Assembly (NCBI RefSeq): GCF_900100395.1
Contig: NZ_FNFB01000010.1
Span: forward strand, 1 to 59,589
Reading direction: 5' to 3'
Source of the DNA: Nonomuraea maritima
Lineage (GTDB): Bacteria; Actinomycetota; Actinomycetes; Streptosporangiales; Streptosporangiaceae
Length of the DNA: 59,589 bases
The first letter of the stretch is position 1, and the number at the start of each line of letters is the position of its first letter. The notes below the pieces were generated by a model. It had not been told where the DNA came from and searched no databases. It was given only the letters and a program-made list of their open reading frames with translations. A program made the position numbers and the translations under genes. This document shows positions 8,902-17,086 of this stretch, in pieces.

Positions 8902-9189
8902 ACAGAACCTTCCTCGATGCGGCACGTGTCAAGTGATCCTCGGTGCGATGAGCGGCACAAGAACAGCGAGCACGAGCCGAAGAAAAGACGAGTCGAACCG
9001 GCGGAAAACCGCCTGGGCCCGTACGTCGAAATGGTCGGCTTTCGCCGGGAAGAACGCGGCGATGACGCCGCGCCGTAGGATTGGAGCGGGCCTATGCCCG
9101 AACCATCGGTGGTGGTGCATCCGGTGTGCGGCGGAAGAACAGACACGCTGTGCTTCTCGGTTGTGAGGCCATCACGGCACGAGGGATGC
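8902..9189 (-). promoter_or_regulatory. promoter and probable long leader of the DEAD-box helicase gene
   Basis: About 290 bases lie between the cold-shock gene terminator and the helicase start, with no convincing gene on either strand. On the transcribed strand it contains hairpin-forming GGCGGTTTTCCGCC. Cold-shock helicase genes in other bacteria often have long structured leaders; that this one does is inference. Confidence 0.35.
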
Positions 9190-9237
9190 CACAAAAGCAA
9201 CGCGCCGGGGACCGCGCCCTGCGGCGCGGGCCCCGGC
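9190..9237 (-). terminator. rho-independent terminator after the cold-shock gene
   Basis: On the minus strand a 15-bp stem with one mismatch and a 4-base loop (arms 9223-9237 and 9204-9218) is followed by TTGCTTTT. It sits just downstream of the cold-shock gene stop. Confidence 0.75.
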
Positions 9238-9249
9238 TACGTGGTGTGT

Positions 9250-9456
9250 TCAGGCGGGAACGATGTTCTCGGCCTGCGGGCCCTTCTGGCCCTGCGTGAC
9301 GTCGAAGGCCACCTTCTGGCCCTCGCGCAGCTCACGGTAGCCGCCGTTGGCGACGATGTTGGAGTAGTGCGCGAAGACGTCGGCGCCGCCGCCGTCCTGC
9401 TCGATGAAGCCGAAGCCCTTTTCCGCGTTGAACCACTTCACGGTGCCGGAAGCCAT
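9250..9456 (-). CDS. cold-shock protein (CspA family), 68 aa
   Basis: This single OB-fold nucleic-acid-binding domain has both RNA-binding motifs, KGFGFI and DVFAHYS, and the typical start [10 protein letters not shown]. Length equals the family norm. The start is fixed by AAAGGAG seven bases before the ATG. It is followed by a strong terminator, and its leader contains a terminator-like hairpin (see 9545-9585). The DEAD-box helicase lies downstream on the same strand, a common functional pairing in cold adaptation. Confidence 0.95.
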   Translation of the reverse strand: MASGTVKWFNAEKGFGFIEQDGGGADVFAHYSNIVANGGYRELREGQKVAFDVTQGQKGPQAENIVPA

Positions 9457-9544
9457 GTTGATCTCCTTTGATAGGTGCATAGCCGAAATCCGCGTCGAAC
9501 GGACTCCGCGTCGCCGCGATAGGACCACACCCGGAGATGACCGG

Positions 9545-9585
9545 AAAACAAAAAATGCACCTGAGGCTACATACCGTCAGGTGCA
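9545..9585 (-). terminator. terminator-like hairpin in or upstream of the csp leader
   Basis: On the minus strand TGCACCTGA, a 12-base loop and TCAGGTGCA form a perfect 9-bp stem, followed directly by TTTTTTGTTTT. This is a textbook intrinsic terminator. It lies about 90 bases upstream of the cold-shock start codon. It either ends transcripts coming from the SDR gene 450 bases further upstream or acts as an attenuator in the csp leader. Confidence 0.7.
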
Positions 9586-9599
9586 CACAAGTCTTTATG

Positions 9600-10032
9600 G
9601 GTACCACAACTGCAACTAGGCTCAATCTAACACACGTGTGGCCGTGCCGCGCATGCCCCCGCCGACGTCGTCATCATCGTCGTCGTCATCATCCGCGCGC
9701 CATCGCCGCCTTGATCCGCAAGTTCCAGGTTCAACTGCACTGTTGCCCGCACCGCGCCACCCCGCTCGGCCAGGCAATCTCCTCGTCCTGCAGCTCATCG
9801 AAGAGGCCGCTATTCACGCCGGGAAAGGCTTACGGTTCTGCGCCCGCAGGTGGCCCGGCCGGCCCGGCCTCCCTGTACGGCCGAGCAGACCAGCAGGTCG
9901 GCGCGGTACCCGGCGGCTTGGCGCCGGGCCATATGTGCGCGCCGGCGGCCAAGCAGTAGTACGCGTACGCCGCCGGCCGGAAGGTCATCACCGCTCGCTA
10001 CGCCGACGCTCGGGATCCAGCCCGAGGGGTGG
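9600..10032. other. no recognisable gene
   Basis: The stretch contains a trinucleotide-like run of GTC/ATC units at about 9664-9692. The open frames on both strands have no family motif and no ribosome site. A minus-strand frame at about 9800-9990 (beginning MTFRPAAYAYYCLAAG) is open but unconvincing. It is probably decayed sequence at the edge of the accessory island. Confidence 0.4.
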
Positions 10033-10776
10033 TCACCAGGCGACGGGGCCCAGGCGGTCGATGAAGATGCCGGTCGGTCCTTCGGCGTCGATGGTGGCGA
10101 GTTCGACGATCGGGTCGGAGCCTTCGGCGGCGGTCAGCTGGCCGGTGTGGTGGTTCATGTCGGTGGCGGCGAACTTGTGGTTGGCGACCTCTCCGGGAGT
10201 GACCATGTTGAACTTGATGGTCGGGAGCGCGTTGGCGTACCGGACGGTGATCATGTTCAGTGCCGTCTTCGACGAGCTGTAGGCGAGTTCGTGCATCTTC
10301 GAGGCGGGCTGGTGCGGGTCGGCGACGACCGCGAAGGAGCCGGCGGCGCTGGAGACCATCACCACGCGCGGGTTCTCGGCCTCCTGCAGCAGGGGGAGGA
10401 ACGCGTGGGTGACCCGGACGGGTCCGTACACGTTGGTGTCGTAGACGGAGTGGAGCTCGTCAGCGGTCGCGTCCGCGGGTGGGATCACCCTTCCCGGCGC
10501 GCCGGCGTTGTTGATGAGCACGTCCAGTCGGTCGGTGTGCTTGCGGACGAGCTGTACGGCGTCGGCCACCGACTCGTCCGAGGTCACGTCCAGCGGAACC
10601 ATGATCACGTTCGCGCCGGCGGCGGTCAGCTTGTCGGCGGCCGCCTGTCCGCGGCCTTCGTCGCGGGAGCCGAGGAAGATCGTCCAATCCATCTCTCCGA
10701 GCCGCCTGGCCGTCTCGAAGCCGAGTCCCTTGTTGCCGCCGGTGATCAGTACTGAGGTCTGTGCCGAGTTCGTCAT
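10033..10776 (-). CDS. short-chain dehydrogenase/reductase (SDR)
   Basis: This classical SDR of 247 aa has the NAD(P)-binding TGGNKGLG near the N-terminus, DVTS after strand 4, NNAG, the catalytic serine in VSSAAGS and the active-site YSSSK. The N-terminal glycine motif and the basic SRDEGRG after strand 2 suggest NADP(H) preference. The substrate cannot be read from the sequence. It diverges from the DoxX remnant, with a CRP-like palindrome in the 121-bp gap. Such SDRs are often next to their own AraC or TetR regulator; here only an AraC stub remains nearby. Confidence 0.9.
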   Translation of the reverse strand: MTNSAQTSVLITGGNKGLGFETARRLGEMDWTIFLGSRDEGRGQAAADKLTAAGANVIMVPLDVTSDESVADAVQLVRKHTDRLDVLINNAGAPGRVIPPADATADELHSVYDTNVYGPVRVTHAFLPLLQEAENPRVVMVSSAAGSFAVVADPHQPASKMHELAYSSSKTALNMITVRYANALPTIKFNMVTPGEVANHKFAATDMNHHTGQLTAAEGSDPIVELATIDAEGPTGIFIDRLGPVAW

Positions 10777-10816
10777 GCCCCCTGAGACGAGATGCGGCCG
10801 TCCGGCTGTGACACGG

Positions 10817-10832
10817 TGTGACCGGCATCACA
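10817..10832. promoter_or_regulatory. CRP/FNR-type palindrome in a divergent promoter region
   Basis: TGTGACCGGCATCACA is a perfect TGTGA-N6-TCACA palindrome, the consensus half-sites of CRP-family regulators. It lies 40 bases upstream of the SDR start and 65 bases upstream of the DoxX start, so it could serve either gene. That a CRP protein binds is inference. Confidence 0.55.
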
Positions 10833-10897
10833 TGTCACTGGCTGAGTCGATGCCTCGTCTGCCGGACGTACAGGCAGATTTGATCAGGGAGTAGACG

Positions 10898-11236
10898 ATG
10901 AATCTCGCGCTGTGGATCGCTGCCGGACTGCTGGCCGCGGTGGCCTTGAGCGGCTGCGCCACCAAGATGTTCACGCCGGTGGCGAAACTGGCTGCGGCAC
11001 CCGGCGGAGGGTGGACCGGAGACGTCGGCGCGGGCTTCGTCAGGACCCTCGGTGGCCTGGAGTTCCTGGCCGCGCTGGGCTTGATCCTGCCTGCCGTGCT
11101 CGGGATCGCGCCGGCTCTGGTGCCGGTGACCGCGGTCTGCTGGGTCCTGCTGATGGTCGGCGATGATCACTCATGGCCGGCGCGGCGAGTTCGCGTTCAT
11201 GGTGCTGAACGTGATCTATCTGGCGGTCGCGGCGTT
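10898..11236 (+). pseudogene. DoxX-like membrane protein, frameshifted and truncated
   Basis: ATG at 10898 follows AGGGAG. The first frame reads MNLALWIAAGLLAAVALSGCATKMF through three hydrophobic helices, typical of the DoxX/SURF4-like family. Near 11160 a frameshift occurs: the conserved GAMITHGRRGEFAFMVLNVIYLAVAA continues in another frame. Family sequence stops at about 11236 and runs straight into an AraC-like segment, so the last helix and C-terminus are missing. The one-base shift could be an error, but the loss of the end could not. Confidence 0.7.
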
Positions 11237-11487
11237 GTCTCCGTGCGGCACACCCACGCGTTGTTCTCGCGGATCGGGGTCACGCCGGGGCCTGCATCAG
11301 GGAACAGCGGCTGCTGGCGGCACGGGCGTCGTTGTCGGACCAGAAGCAGGGCATGCGCGCCGTCTCGGATATCGGAGCGGCCGTGGGGATGGGCGAGTCG
11401 CGGACGTTCGAGCGGGCGTTCCAGCGGCAGTTCGGAACGACGCCCGCGCGTTGGCGTCTGGAGCACGCGACGTCGGCGGCGCTGTAA
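11237..11487 (+). pseudogene. AraC-family regulator, C-terminal helix-turn-helix remnant
   Basis: One frame reads VSVRHTHALFSRIGVTPG. After a one-base shift the next reads IREQRLLAARASL to MGESRTFERAFQRQFGTTP and ARWR. This is the two-helix-turn-helix DNA-binding domain of AraC/XylS regulators, ending at TAA 11485-11487. The N-terminal ligand domain is absent; in its place is the DoxX fragment. Both pieces look like the products of one deletion that fused two genes. Confidence 0.75.
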
Positions 11488-11550
11488 ATGCTGAGCAATC
11501 GAATGGCGTTTTGGTAGGGATCTGTTCTTGTACTGTCCGTATGGAGCAGA

Positions 11551-11952
11551 ATGATCAACATGGCCGTTCAAGCCGAGAAAATGCCGGCGATTCTGGCGGC
11601 TACCAGGTTCGTCGTGGTTGTGCAGCTGGCTTTCGGCCTTTTCGGTGCGGCGATCATGACGCCGTTGTTCATGGGCGCCTTCAGCCATCCTGCGCTTCTC
11701 GTCCTGCTGATGCCCTATGTCGTGGTATTGGTGTGCATGGGGTTGCTGGTATTCAGGTGGTCGTCCCGCCAGAAGTGGGTGCGCTGGGGTGGCATCGCCT
11801 TCGAGGGAGTCATGGTCGGCTATCACCTCGTCATGGCCGTGGTGCACGCAGAGTTCGGTTGGATGACGCTGGTTCACCCGTCCACCGTGCTGCCCGCGGC
11901 GATCGTCATCGGCTTGCTCACTCCGTCGGCGGTCCGCTGGTTCGTTCGCTGA
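11551..11952 (+). CDS. four-helix membrane protein, 133 aa
   Basis: I do not recognise a named family. The protein has a short polar N-terminus and four hydrophobic segments (about 17-40, 46-66, 74-96 and 104-125). ATG at 11551 follows GGAG at a short distance. The last 35 bases overlap, tail to tail, the 3' end of the next gene. No catalytic or ligand motif is visible. Confidence 0.7.
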   Translation: MINMAVQAEKMPAILAATRFVVVVQLAFGLFGAAIMTPLFMGAFSHPALLVLLMPYVVVLVCMGLLVFRWSSRQKWVRWGGIAFEGVMVGYHLVMAVVHAEFGWMTLVHPSTVLPAAIVIGLLTPSAVRWFVR

Positions 11953-12913
11953 CGCACAGGGGGCGGGTTCGGAGCTGGTAGGAGACCGCGGCGACGGCCA
12001 GGGCCCAGCCGTACGCGCCGAACGCCAGCGACGCCGCTCCGCCGATGCCGAACAGGTCGTCGCCGAGGACGCCGGCACCCGCGAGGATCCCGCTCGTGGT
12101 GCCGTACAGGGCGAAGGTGGGTGCGATCAGCCAGACCGGGGTCAGCGGCAGAAATCGGGGCACTCGTCTGCCCGCCCACCACAACGTCCAGCGGGGAAAG
12201 ACCATGCCCCAGGGACGGACGAGGCCCAGCAACAGGAACACGGCCAATCCGACGCCGCAGTACCCCGCCAGCAGCATGTACCAGGTCAGCCGGAAACCGC
12301 CGGGCTCGATTCCCGGCACACCGGCCGCGCCGAGAGTGTGCAGGACGAGGTACGGAAGGAACGCGCAGCAGCCGGCGTACGCGATCCGTCGCACGATGGG
12401 CGGAGCCGCGTGCGGGGCGGGATGCCGTCGGTTCGTCGCGTCCGCCTGATGGGCCCGGCCGCACCGGACGCAGACGCCGGCGCTACGGCGGGTGTGCGCC
12501 AGCGCGGTGGCCGTGAACAGGGCCCCGACGGCGGCCAGACAGAGCCGCTCGACGAAGATCACCCCGTCGGCCGTACCGGTCAGGACGAGCTGGATCAGGT
12601 GGAGCAGCACCATGCAGCTACCCGCCAGGGCCAGCAGCGCCACGCCCCACGCGCCCGCCGACAGGACGCGGGACGGTACGCGTCGACCCCACGGGCGTAC
12701 GGTGGCGGCCGCGACCACGGATCCGACGAGGAGCACGACCGCGCCCGGCCAGGCGACGTCGGGCAGGCCGAGGTCCGTGACGCCGAGGAACGAGCGGTAG
12801 CCCAGGAGCGCGGCCACCAGCAGTACGCAGCCGTACAGGGCGGCTGCTCCGCTCGCGGCGTGACCCGCCCATCGCGGCCACCGTCCGATGGATGACGCGA
12901 CCCGTCCGCCCAT
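11918..12913 (-). CDS. polytopic membrane protein, about 331 aa
   Basis: About eight hydrophobic segments are spread over the whole length. A central loop after the fourth holds CVRCGRAHQ followed by a His-rich RRHPAPH stretch, which could bind a metal. No transporter signature is seen. ATG at 12913 is chosen for GGAGG five bases upstream; a GTG at 12925 is less well placed. It converges on the membrane protein at 11551 with a 35-bp overlap. Function unknown. Confidence 0.75.
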   Translation of the reverse strand: MGGRVASSIGRWPRWAGHAASGAAALYGCVLLVAALLGYRSFLGVTDLGLPDVAWPGAVVLLVGSVVAAATVRPWGRRVPSRVLSAGAWGVALLALAGSCMVLLHLIQLVLTGTADGVIFVERLCLAAVGALFTATALAHTRRSAGVCVRCGRAHQADATNRRHPAPHAAPPIVRRIAYAGCCAFLPYLVLHTLGAAGVPGIEPGGFRLTWYMLLAGYCGVGLAVFLLLGLVRPWGMVFPRWTLWWAGRRVPRFLPLTPVWLIAPTFALYGTTSGILAGAGVLGDDLFGIGGAASLAFGAYGWALAVAAVSYQLRTRPLCVSERTSGPPTE

Positions 12914-12995
12914 GCCGACCTCCACAGAAGAAGACCTGTGAAGTCTGCTCCGCCCCGCCTTTGAACTCCCTGAAAGGCGCTGAGAACGCCCTCAG

Positions 12996-13757
12996 TCAGT
13001 ACCGCAGTTCGGCCAGTACGGCGTAGTGGTCGGAGGCAGTCTGCGGGCCGGTACCCACCACCTCGCAGCGCACCGGATGCCCCGCACCTCCTGCGCGCGG
13101 CCAGGCGCTCAGGACGTAGTCGAAGCGGCGATCGGGATAGAGCCCAGCGCGTGCCCATGGGTTGGCGTTGCTCCACGTGTAGCCGGGGCCGCCGTCGCCG
13201 GCGATCTCCCACGCGTCATAGAAGACCACGCCCGGTGTCCCCGGCGCGCTGCGTCCGGTCAGCATTCTGATCTCGTCGCTGTCGGGCGGTGCGTTGAAGT
13301 CCCCGCACACGACCGTCGGACATCGCCGCGAGGCCACCTCGCCCACGAAGGCGGTCAACGCCCGTACCTGCATGTGGCGAGCCTCCGACTCGTCCAGCCG
13401 AAACGCACCGATCATCACGCTGAACACCTGCAGCGGGCCCCGTGGTCCCGCCAGCTCACAGAACAAGGCGCTGCCCGGCAGCGCACCGCCCGGCAGGTGC
13501 CGCTCTTCGCTCCGCATGATCGGCCAGCGCGACAGCAGCGCGCATGAGGACTTCTCCGAGGCCACCGCGGTGTGCTCGTAGCCGAACGTACGCCCGGTCG
13601 GCTCCTGCAGAGCCACTACGTCGGGCGCCAGCTCACCTATCACCTTTTCGATGCGCTCGGCGCGTTCGGCGTATGGCCCGTACTCGCCCCAAACGTTCCA
13701 GGTCAGCAGACGCACGCGAGTATCGATCATGGGACCGTACGGTTCTTCCCAGTTCAT
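12996..13757 (-). CDS. endonuclease/exonuclease/phosphatase family protein
   Basis: The 253-aa protein has the EEP fold signatures: LTWNVWGEYG with the metal-site Asn, VVALQEP with the metal-site Glu, the central CGDFNAPPDSDE, RFDYVLSAWP and the C-terminal TASDHYAVLAEL with the catalytic His. Members cleave nucleic acids, phospholipids or phosphoesters; no signal peptide or substrate domain narrows this. ATG at 13757 follows GGAGG. It appears monocistronic. Confidence 0.88.
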   Translation of the reverse strand: MNWEEPYGPMIDTRVRLLTWNVWGEYGPYAERAERIEKVIGELAPDVVALQEPTGRTFGYEHTAVASEKSSCALLSRWPIMRSEERHLPGGALPGSALFCELAGPRGPLQVFSVMIGAFRLDESEARHMQVRALTAFVGEVASRRCPTVVCGDFNAPPDSDEIRMLTGRSAPGTPGVVFYDAWEIAGDGGPGYTWSNANPWARAGLYPDRRFDYVLSAWPRAGGAGHPVRCEVVGTGPQTASDHYAVLAELRY

Positions 13758-13889
13758 GCCCGCGCCTCCGCCGCTTTTGCCCTACTGATCTCTTTTACCG
13801 CCTTCAGTGCTTCGTGGTTATATGTCCTGCTTATCGTGCCTGTTGCGTTATTTGCGCCTATGAGGTGCTGATGCGCTGAACCTTCCCGG

Positions 13890-14744
13890 TCAGGTCTCCG
13901 CGGTCATGCGTTGGGTGCCGATGACCTTCAGCAGCTGAAGGGAGCGGTAGGCGGGTGAGTCGGGTTCGGCGGTGAAGATGACCACCTGTTGCTCCTGGCC
14001 GGGGACGGTGAGGATGTCGAAGTCCAGGTCGATCGCCCCGACCTGCGGATGCCGTACGGTCTGGCGCAGGTGGTGGTCGATGCGGAACTGCTGCGACTCC
14101 CACAGGCGGGCGAATCCCTCGCTGCCGGCCACCAGCTCCGCCACCAGGTTCTTCAGTTCCCGGTTGTCGGGGTAACGGGTGACCGCCATGCGCAGGTAGC
14201 TGACCGCCGTGACGGCGAACCGGTCGGAGGCGCCCATGCCGTAGTGGCGCAGGTACGGGTCGGGGTGCAGGAAGTACCGGCGGATGAGGTTGCGCTCCTG
14301 CCCGGGGGCCAGGGCGGAGAAGTCCTCCAGCAGGGCCGCGGCCAGCGGGTTCCAGGCCACGACGCGGCAGGTGGAGTCGACGACGATCGCGGCGGCGTCG
14401 CCCAGCCGGTCGATCAGGTTCAGCGTGCTGGACTGCACCTCGCGCACCGGTCCGGCCGCGTCGTTCTCCTCCCTCTCCCCCGCGAGCTGGAACAGGCGGG
14501 CGCGCTCCTGGTCGGTGAGACGCAGCGCGCGGGCGATGCCGCTGAGGACGCGCGGTGAGGGGTGCCGGCCGCGTGCCTGCTCCAGCCGCGTGTAGTGGTC
14601 CACGGAGATGTACGCGAGTTGGGCGACCTCCTCGCGCCGCAGGCCAGGGGTGCGCCGCCGGTGTCCCTGGGGCAGGCCCACGTCCGCCGGGGTGACCCGC
14701 GCTCGACTGCTGCGCAGGAAGTCCGCCAACGCTCGTCTGTCCAT
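13890..14744 (-). CDS. helix-turn-helix regulator with MmyB-like ligand domain
   Basis: The 284-aa protein starts with an XRE-type helix-turn-helix (about 10-85; TPGLRREEVAQLAYISVDHYTRLEQAR). It continues with the MmyB-like PAS-type domain (about 110-270; LIDRLGDAAAIVVDSTCRVVAWNPLAAALL). This family often controls a divergent oxidoreductase gene and binds fatty-acid-like ligands in a few studied cases. Here the divergent partner is the epimerase at 14868, with 123 bp between starts. ATG at 14744 begins MDRRALADFL; a GTG four codons upstream is possible. Confidence 0.9.
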   Translation of the reverse strand: MDRRALADFLRSSRARVTPADVGLPQGHRRRTPGLRREEVAQLAYISVDHYTRLEQARGRHPSPRVLSGIARALRLTDQERARLFQLAGEREENDAAGPVREVQSSTLNLIDRLGDAAAIVVDSTCRVVAWNPLAAALLEDFSALAPGQERNLIRRYFLHPDPYLRHYGMGASDRFAVTAVSYLRMAVTRYPDNRELKNLVAELVAGSEGFARLWESQQFRIDHHLRQTVRHPQVGAIDLDFDILTVPGQEQQVVIFTAEPDSPAYRSLQLLKVIGTQRMTAET

Positions 14745-14867
14745 GTGGCTCACGATATGTCCGCGGTACGTCGCGTGCCCGGCCTCAGCCAAGGACTCCT
14801 GGTCCCTGGTTGCGCGGGATCCGCCCAGGTGACAGTGAATCCACCAACCCGAGGAAAGGCACGAGAC

Positions 14868-15755
14868 ATGCGTATCTTCATCACCGGTGCGAGCGGCTAC
14901 GTCGGCGGCGTCGTCACCGAGCACCTGGTCCGGGCCGGGCACGAGGTGGTCGCCCTGGCCCGGTCGGACCGGGCCCGCGAGCGGGTCGAGGCGCTGGGCG
15001 CCAAGGCGGCGCCCGGCGGGCTGCGGGACCTGGACGTCCTGCGCGCGGCAGCCGCCGGCGCCGACGCCGTCGTGCACACCGCCGTCGACTACTTCGACGC
15101 CGCCATGGGTGACATCGAGCGGGACGCGCTGCGCTCGATGCTGGACGGGCTGCACGAAGGGGCCGCGTTCGTCTACACCAGCACCGGCCTCGTCTACCCG
15201 GACACCCAGGGCGTCACGGTGGACGAGGAACACCCCGTCGACCCGGGGAGCCCGCAGCCCTTCAAGATCCACGGCGAGCGGCAGGTGCTGGACGCCGGCC
15301 ACGTCGCGGGAACGGTGATCCGGGCGGGGCTCGTGCACGGCAGGGGCGGGTCGGGGTTGCTCCAGGGCATGCTGGCCTCCGCCCGGCAGCAGGGCATGGT
15401 CGCCTACATCGGCGAGGGGACCAACGAGTGGTCGTCGGTCCACGTCGACGACCTCGCCGCGCTGTACGCGTCCGTACTGGGGCAGGGTTCGCCCGGGACG
15501 GTGGTGAACGCCGCCGCGCCCGAGCGGACCCCCATGCGCCGGATCGTCGAGGCCGTCGCCGCGACGGCCGGAGCCCGCGCGGTGTCCGTCACTCCCGAGC
15601 AGGCGGTCGAGCTGATGGGACCGGCCGCCGCCGTCCTCACGCGTTCAGCGCCGCTGGACTCCGGCAAGGCGCGGCGCCTGTTCCGCTGGAACCCCACGTC
15701 GCCGAGCCTGCTCGACGACCTGACCTCCGGCTCGTACGCACCGGCCGCGGCCTGA
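14868..15755 (+). CDS. NAD-dependent epimerase/dehydratase family protein
   Basis: This extended SDR of 295 aa starts with the Rossmann motif MRIFITGASGYVGG. The family YxxxK is replaced: the position after YTSTGLVYPDT is followed by FKIHGERQVL, so the usual Tyr-Lys pair is not evident and activity on sugars is uncertain. Related actinobacterial proteins are annotated as NAD(P)H-binding or epimerase-like. ATG at 14868 follows GAGGAAAGG. It is very probably the target of the divergent MmyB-type regulator. Confidence 0.85.
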   Translation: MRIFITGASGYVGGVVTEHLVRAGHEVVALARSDRARERVEALGAKAAPGGLRDLDVLRAAAAGADAVVHTAVDYFDAAMGDIERDALRSMLDGLHEGAAFVYTSTGLVYPDTQGVTVDEEHPVDPGSPQPFKIHGERQVLDAGHVAGTVIRAGLVHGRGGSGLLQGMLASARQQGMVAYIGEGTNEWSSVHVDDLAALYASVLGQGSPGTVVNAAAPERTPMRRIVEAVAATAGARAVSVTPEQAVELMGPAAAVLTRSAPLDSGKARRLFRWNPTSPSLLDDLTSGSYAPAAA

Positions 15756-15779
15756 CGCGGACCCGCGATCCCAGGGTTA

Positions 15780-15825
15780 TTGCACCAACTAGTTCAGTGT
15801 CATATGCTGAACCACATGGTTCAGC
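15780..15825 (+). promoter_or_regulatory. promoter and operator of the arsR-type operon (probable leaderless start)
   Basis: TTGCAC (15780-15785), a 17-bp spacer and TATGCT (15803-15808) form a good -35/-10 pair. The expected transcription start, seven bases on, is the A of the ATG at 15816. A perfect inverted repeat GCTGAACC-ACAT-GGTTCAGC (15806-15825) covers the -10 end and the start codon. A further half-site (AGTTCAG) lies in the spacer. This arrangement fits autorepression by the ArsR protein. Confidence 0.7.
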
Positions 15826-16151
15826 AAGAGGTTCTTGACCGGACGTTCGCGGCTCTTGCGGATGGGACGCGGCGGCAGATTCTGGTTCGGCTCGGTCAGG
15901 GGCCCGCCTCGATCGGAGAGCTGGCCGAACCGTTCGGCATGACGCTCACCGGTATGAGGAAGCACATCCACGTCCTGGAGACCGCCGGGCTGGTCGTCAC
16001 CGAGAAGGTCGGGCGGTCACGGCAATGCCGTCTCGGAACCGAGCGGCTGGAGGATGCCATGTCCTGGATCAGGTTCTACCAGCGACTCTGGGAGCGCCGG
16101 CTCGACGGCCTCGACGCCTACTTCACCCTTACCAAGGAGACCGACCGATGA
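15816..16151 (+). CDS. ArsR-family transcriptional regulator
   Basis: This small winged-helix repressor of 111 aa has EVLDRTFAALADGTRRQILVRLG, then the recognition region IGELAEPFGMTLTGMRKHIHVLE and the wing. It has no cysteine metal site, so it belongs to the metal-independent group usually paired with SRPBCC proteins. No ribosome site precedes the ATG at 15816, in keeping with leaderless translation; an ATG at 15804 lies inside the -10 box. Its stop overlaps the next start (ATGA). Confidence 0.92.
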   Translation: MVQQEVLDRTFAALADGTRRQILVRLGQGPASIGELAEPFGMTLTGMRKHIHVLETAGLVVTEKVGRSRQCRLGTERLEDAMSWIRFYQRLWERRLDGLDAYFTLTKETDR

Positions 16152-16618
16152 CCCAGAACACCGAGACCGCCGAGCTGCGGATGACCCGGGTCCTGCCCGC
16201 GAGCCCGGAGGAGGTCTTCGACGCCTACACCGACGCCGAGAAGCAGAAGATCTGGTTCAGCATCCTCGACGAGCAGCCGGGCGTCGTGGAGATCGAGGTC
16301 GACCTGCGCGTCGGAGGCCGGCAGACCGCGGTGTGGGGCCCGGATCGCGACACGCTCTTCCGTGAGACGCAGACGTTCCTGGTCATCGAGCGTCCGCATC
16401 GCCTGGTCACCGAGTCGGTCGGCAGCAGCCCGGACGGCATGACCATGACGACCACGGTCGAGGTCACGTTCGACAAGCACGAGGACGGAACGCTCGTCAC
16501 GGTGGTGCAGAGCGGATTCCCGGCAGTCGAGATGCGTGACTTCTTCGCGCAGGAGGTGTGGGTGGGCGCGTTCGACCGGATCGAGGCGTACCTGCGCCGC
16601 GAAGCCCCCCGGCCCTGA
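16148..16618 (+). CDS. SRPBCC (AHSA1-type) ligand-binding protein
   Basis: The 156-aa START-fold protein has the family N-terminus LRMTRVLPASPEEVFDAYTD, the strand region VVEIEVDLRVGGR and the C-terminal helix FDRIEAYL. Proteins of this type are regularly encoded with an ArsR regulator; their ligands are mostly unknown. Its ATG overlaps the ArsR stop, so the two are translationally coupled. The membrane protein start follows its stop by two bases. Confidence 0.9.
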   Translation: MTQNTETAELRMTRVLPASPEEVFDAYTDAEKQKIWFSILDEQPGVVEIEVDLRVGGRQTAVWGPDRDTLFRETQTFLVIERPHRLVTESVGSSPDGMTMTTTVEVTFDKHEDGTLVTVVQSGFPAVEMRDFFAQEVWVGAFDRIEAYLRREAPRP

Positions 16619-16620
16619 CC

Positions 16621-17034
16621 ATGGGACGCGTTCCCCCCAGCGTCCGCACGATCGCCGTGACCGTGGCGGTCGCCGTGGTGCTCAACCTCGTCATCTACGG
16701 GCTCGGACGGGCCGGCGGCGGCGACTTCCGGTTCACCTCCGCGGGTCGGCCCGCGCAGGTCGACGCGGTCACCGTCGCCGGTTTCACCGCCGTGCCGTTA
16801 CTGGTCGGCATGACCCTGGCGGCGGTGCTCGCCCGCGTGTGGCCGTGGGTCGTGTACGCGGGGCTGGTCGTCGCCCCGGTGATCGCGCTCGGCACCATCC
16901 TGGTCATGACGATCCCCGCCGACCTCGACGACGTCAGCACGATCACGCTGGCGCTGTGCCACGTCGCACTCGCGCCCGTGACCGTCTTCGGGCTCCTGGC
17001 ACTGCGCCGACGAAGGCCACCAGAAGCCACTTAG
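16621..17034 (+). CDS. four-helix membrane protein (resembles DUF6069)
   Basis: The 137-aa protein has hydrophobic segments at about 10-26, 52-70, 78-98 and 105-125, and a basic C-terminus RRRRPPEAT. The pattern of a short protein with four helices and an FTAVPLLVGMTLAAVL segment resembles the DUF6069 group, but I am not certain. It starts two bases after the SRPBCC stop and so forms the third gene of the ArsR-controlled operon. Confidence 0.8.
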   Translation: MGRVPPSVRTIAVTVAVAVVLNLVIYGLGRAGGGDFRFTSAGRPAQVDAVTVAGFTAVPLLVGMTLAAVLARVWPWVVYAGLVVAPVIALGTILVMTIPADLDDVSTITLALCHVALAPVTVFGLLALRRRRPPEAT

Positions 17035-17086
17035 CGGACGATCAGGTACGGTGCGTCGGCGACCTCGCGGCGCGGGCCGGCGGCCG

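Noticed and set aside
9664..9692. Possible acidic poly-Asp protein or regulatory microsatellite (GTC/ATC run)
   Set aside because: No open frame with a start and ribosome site uses it on either strand, and the run is short and imperfect.
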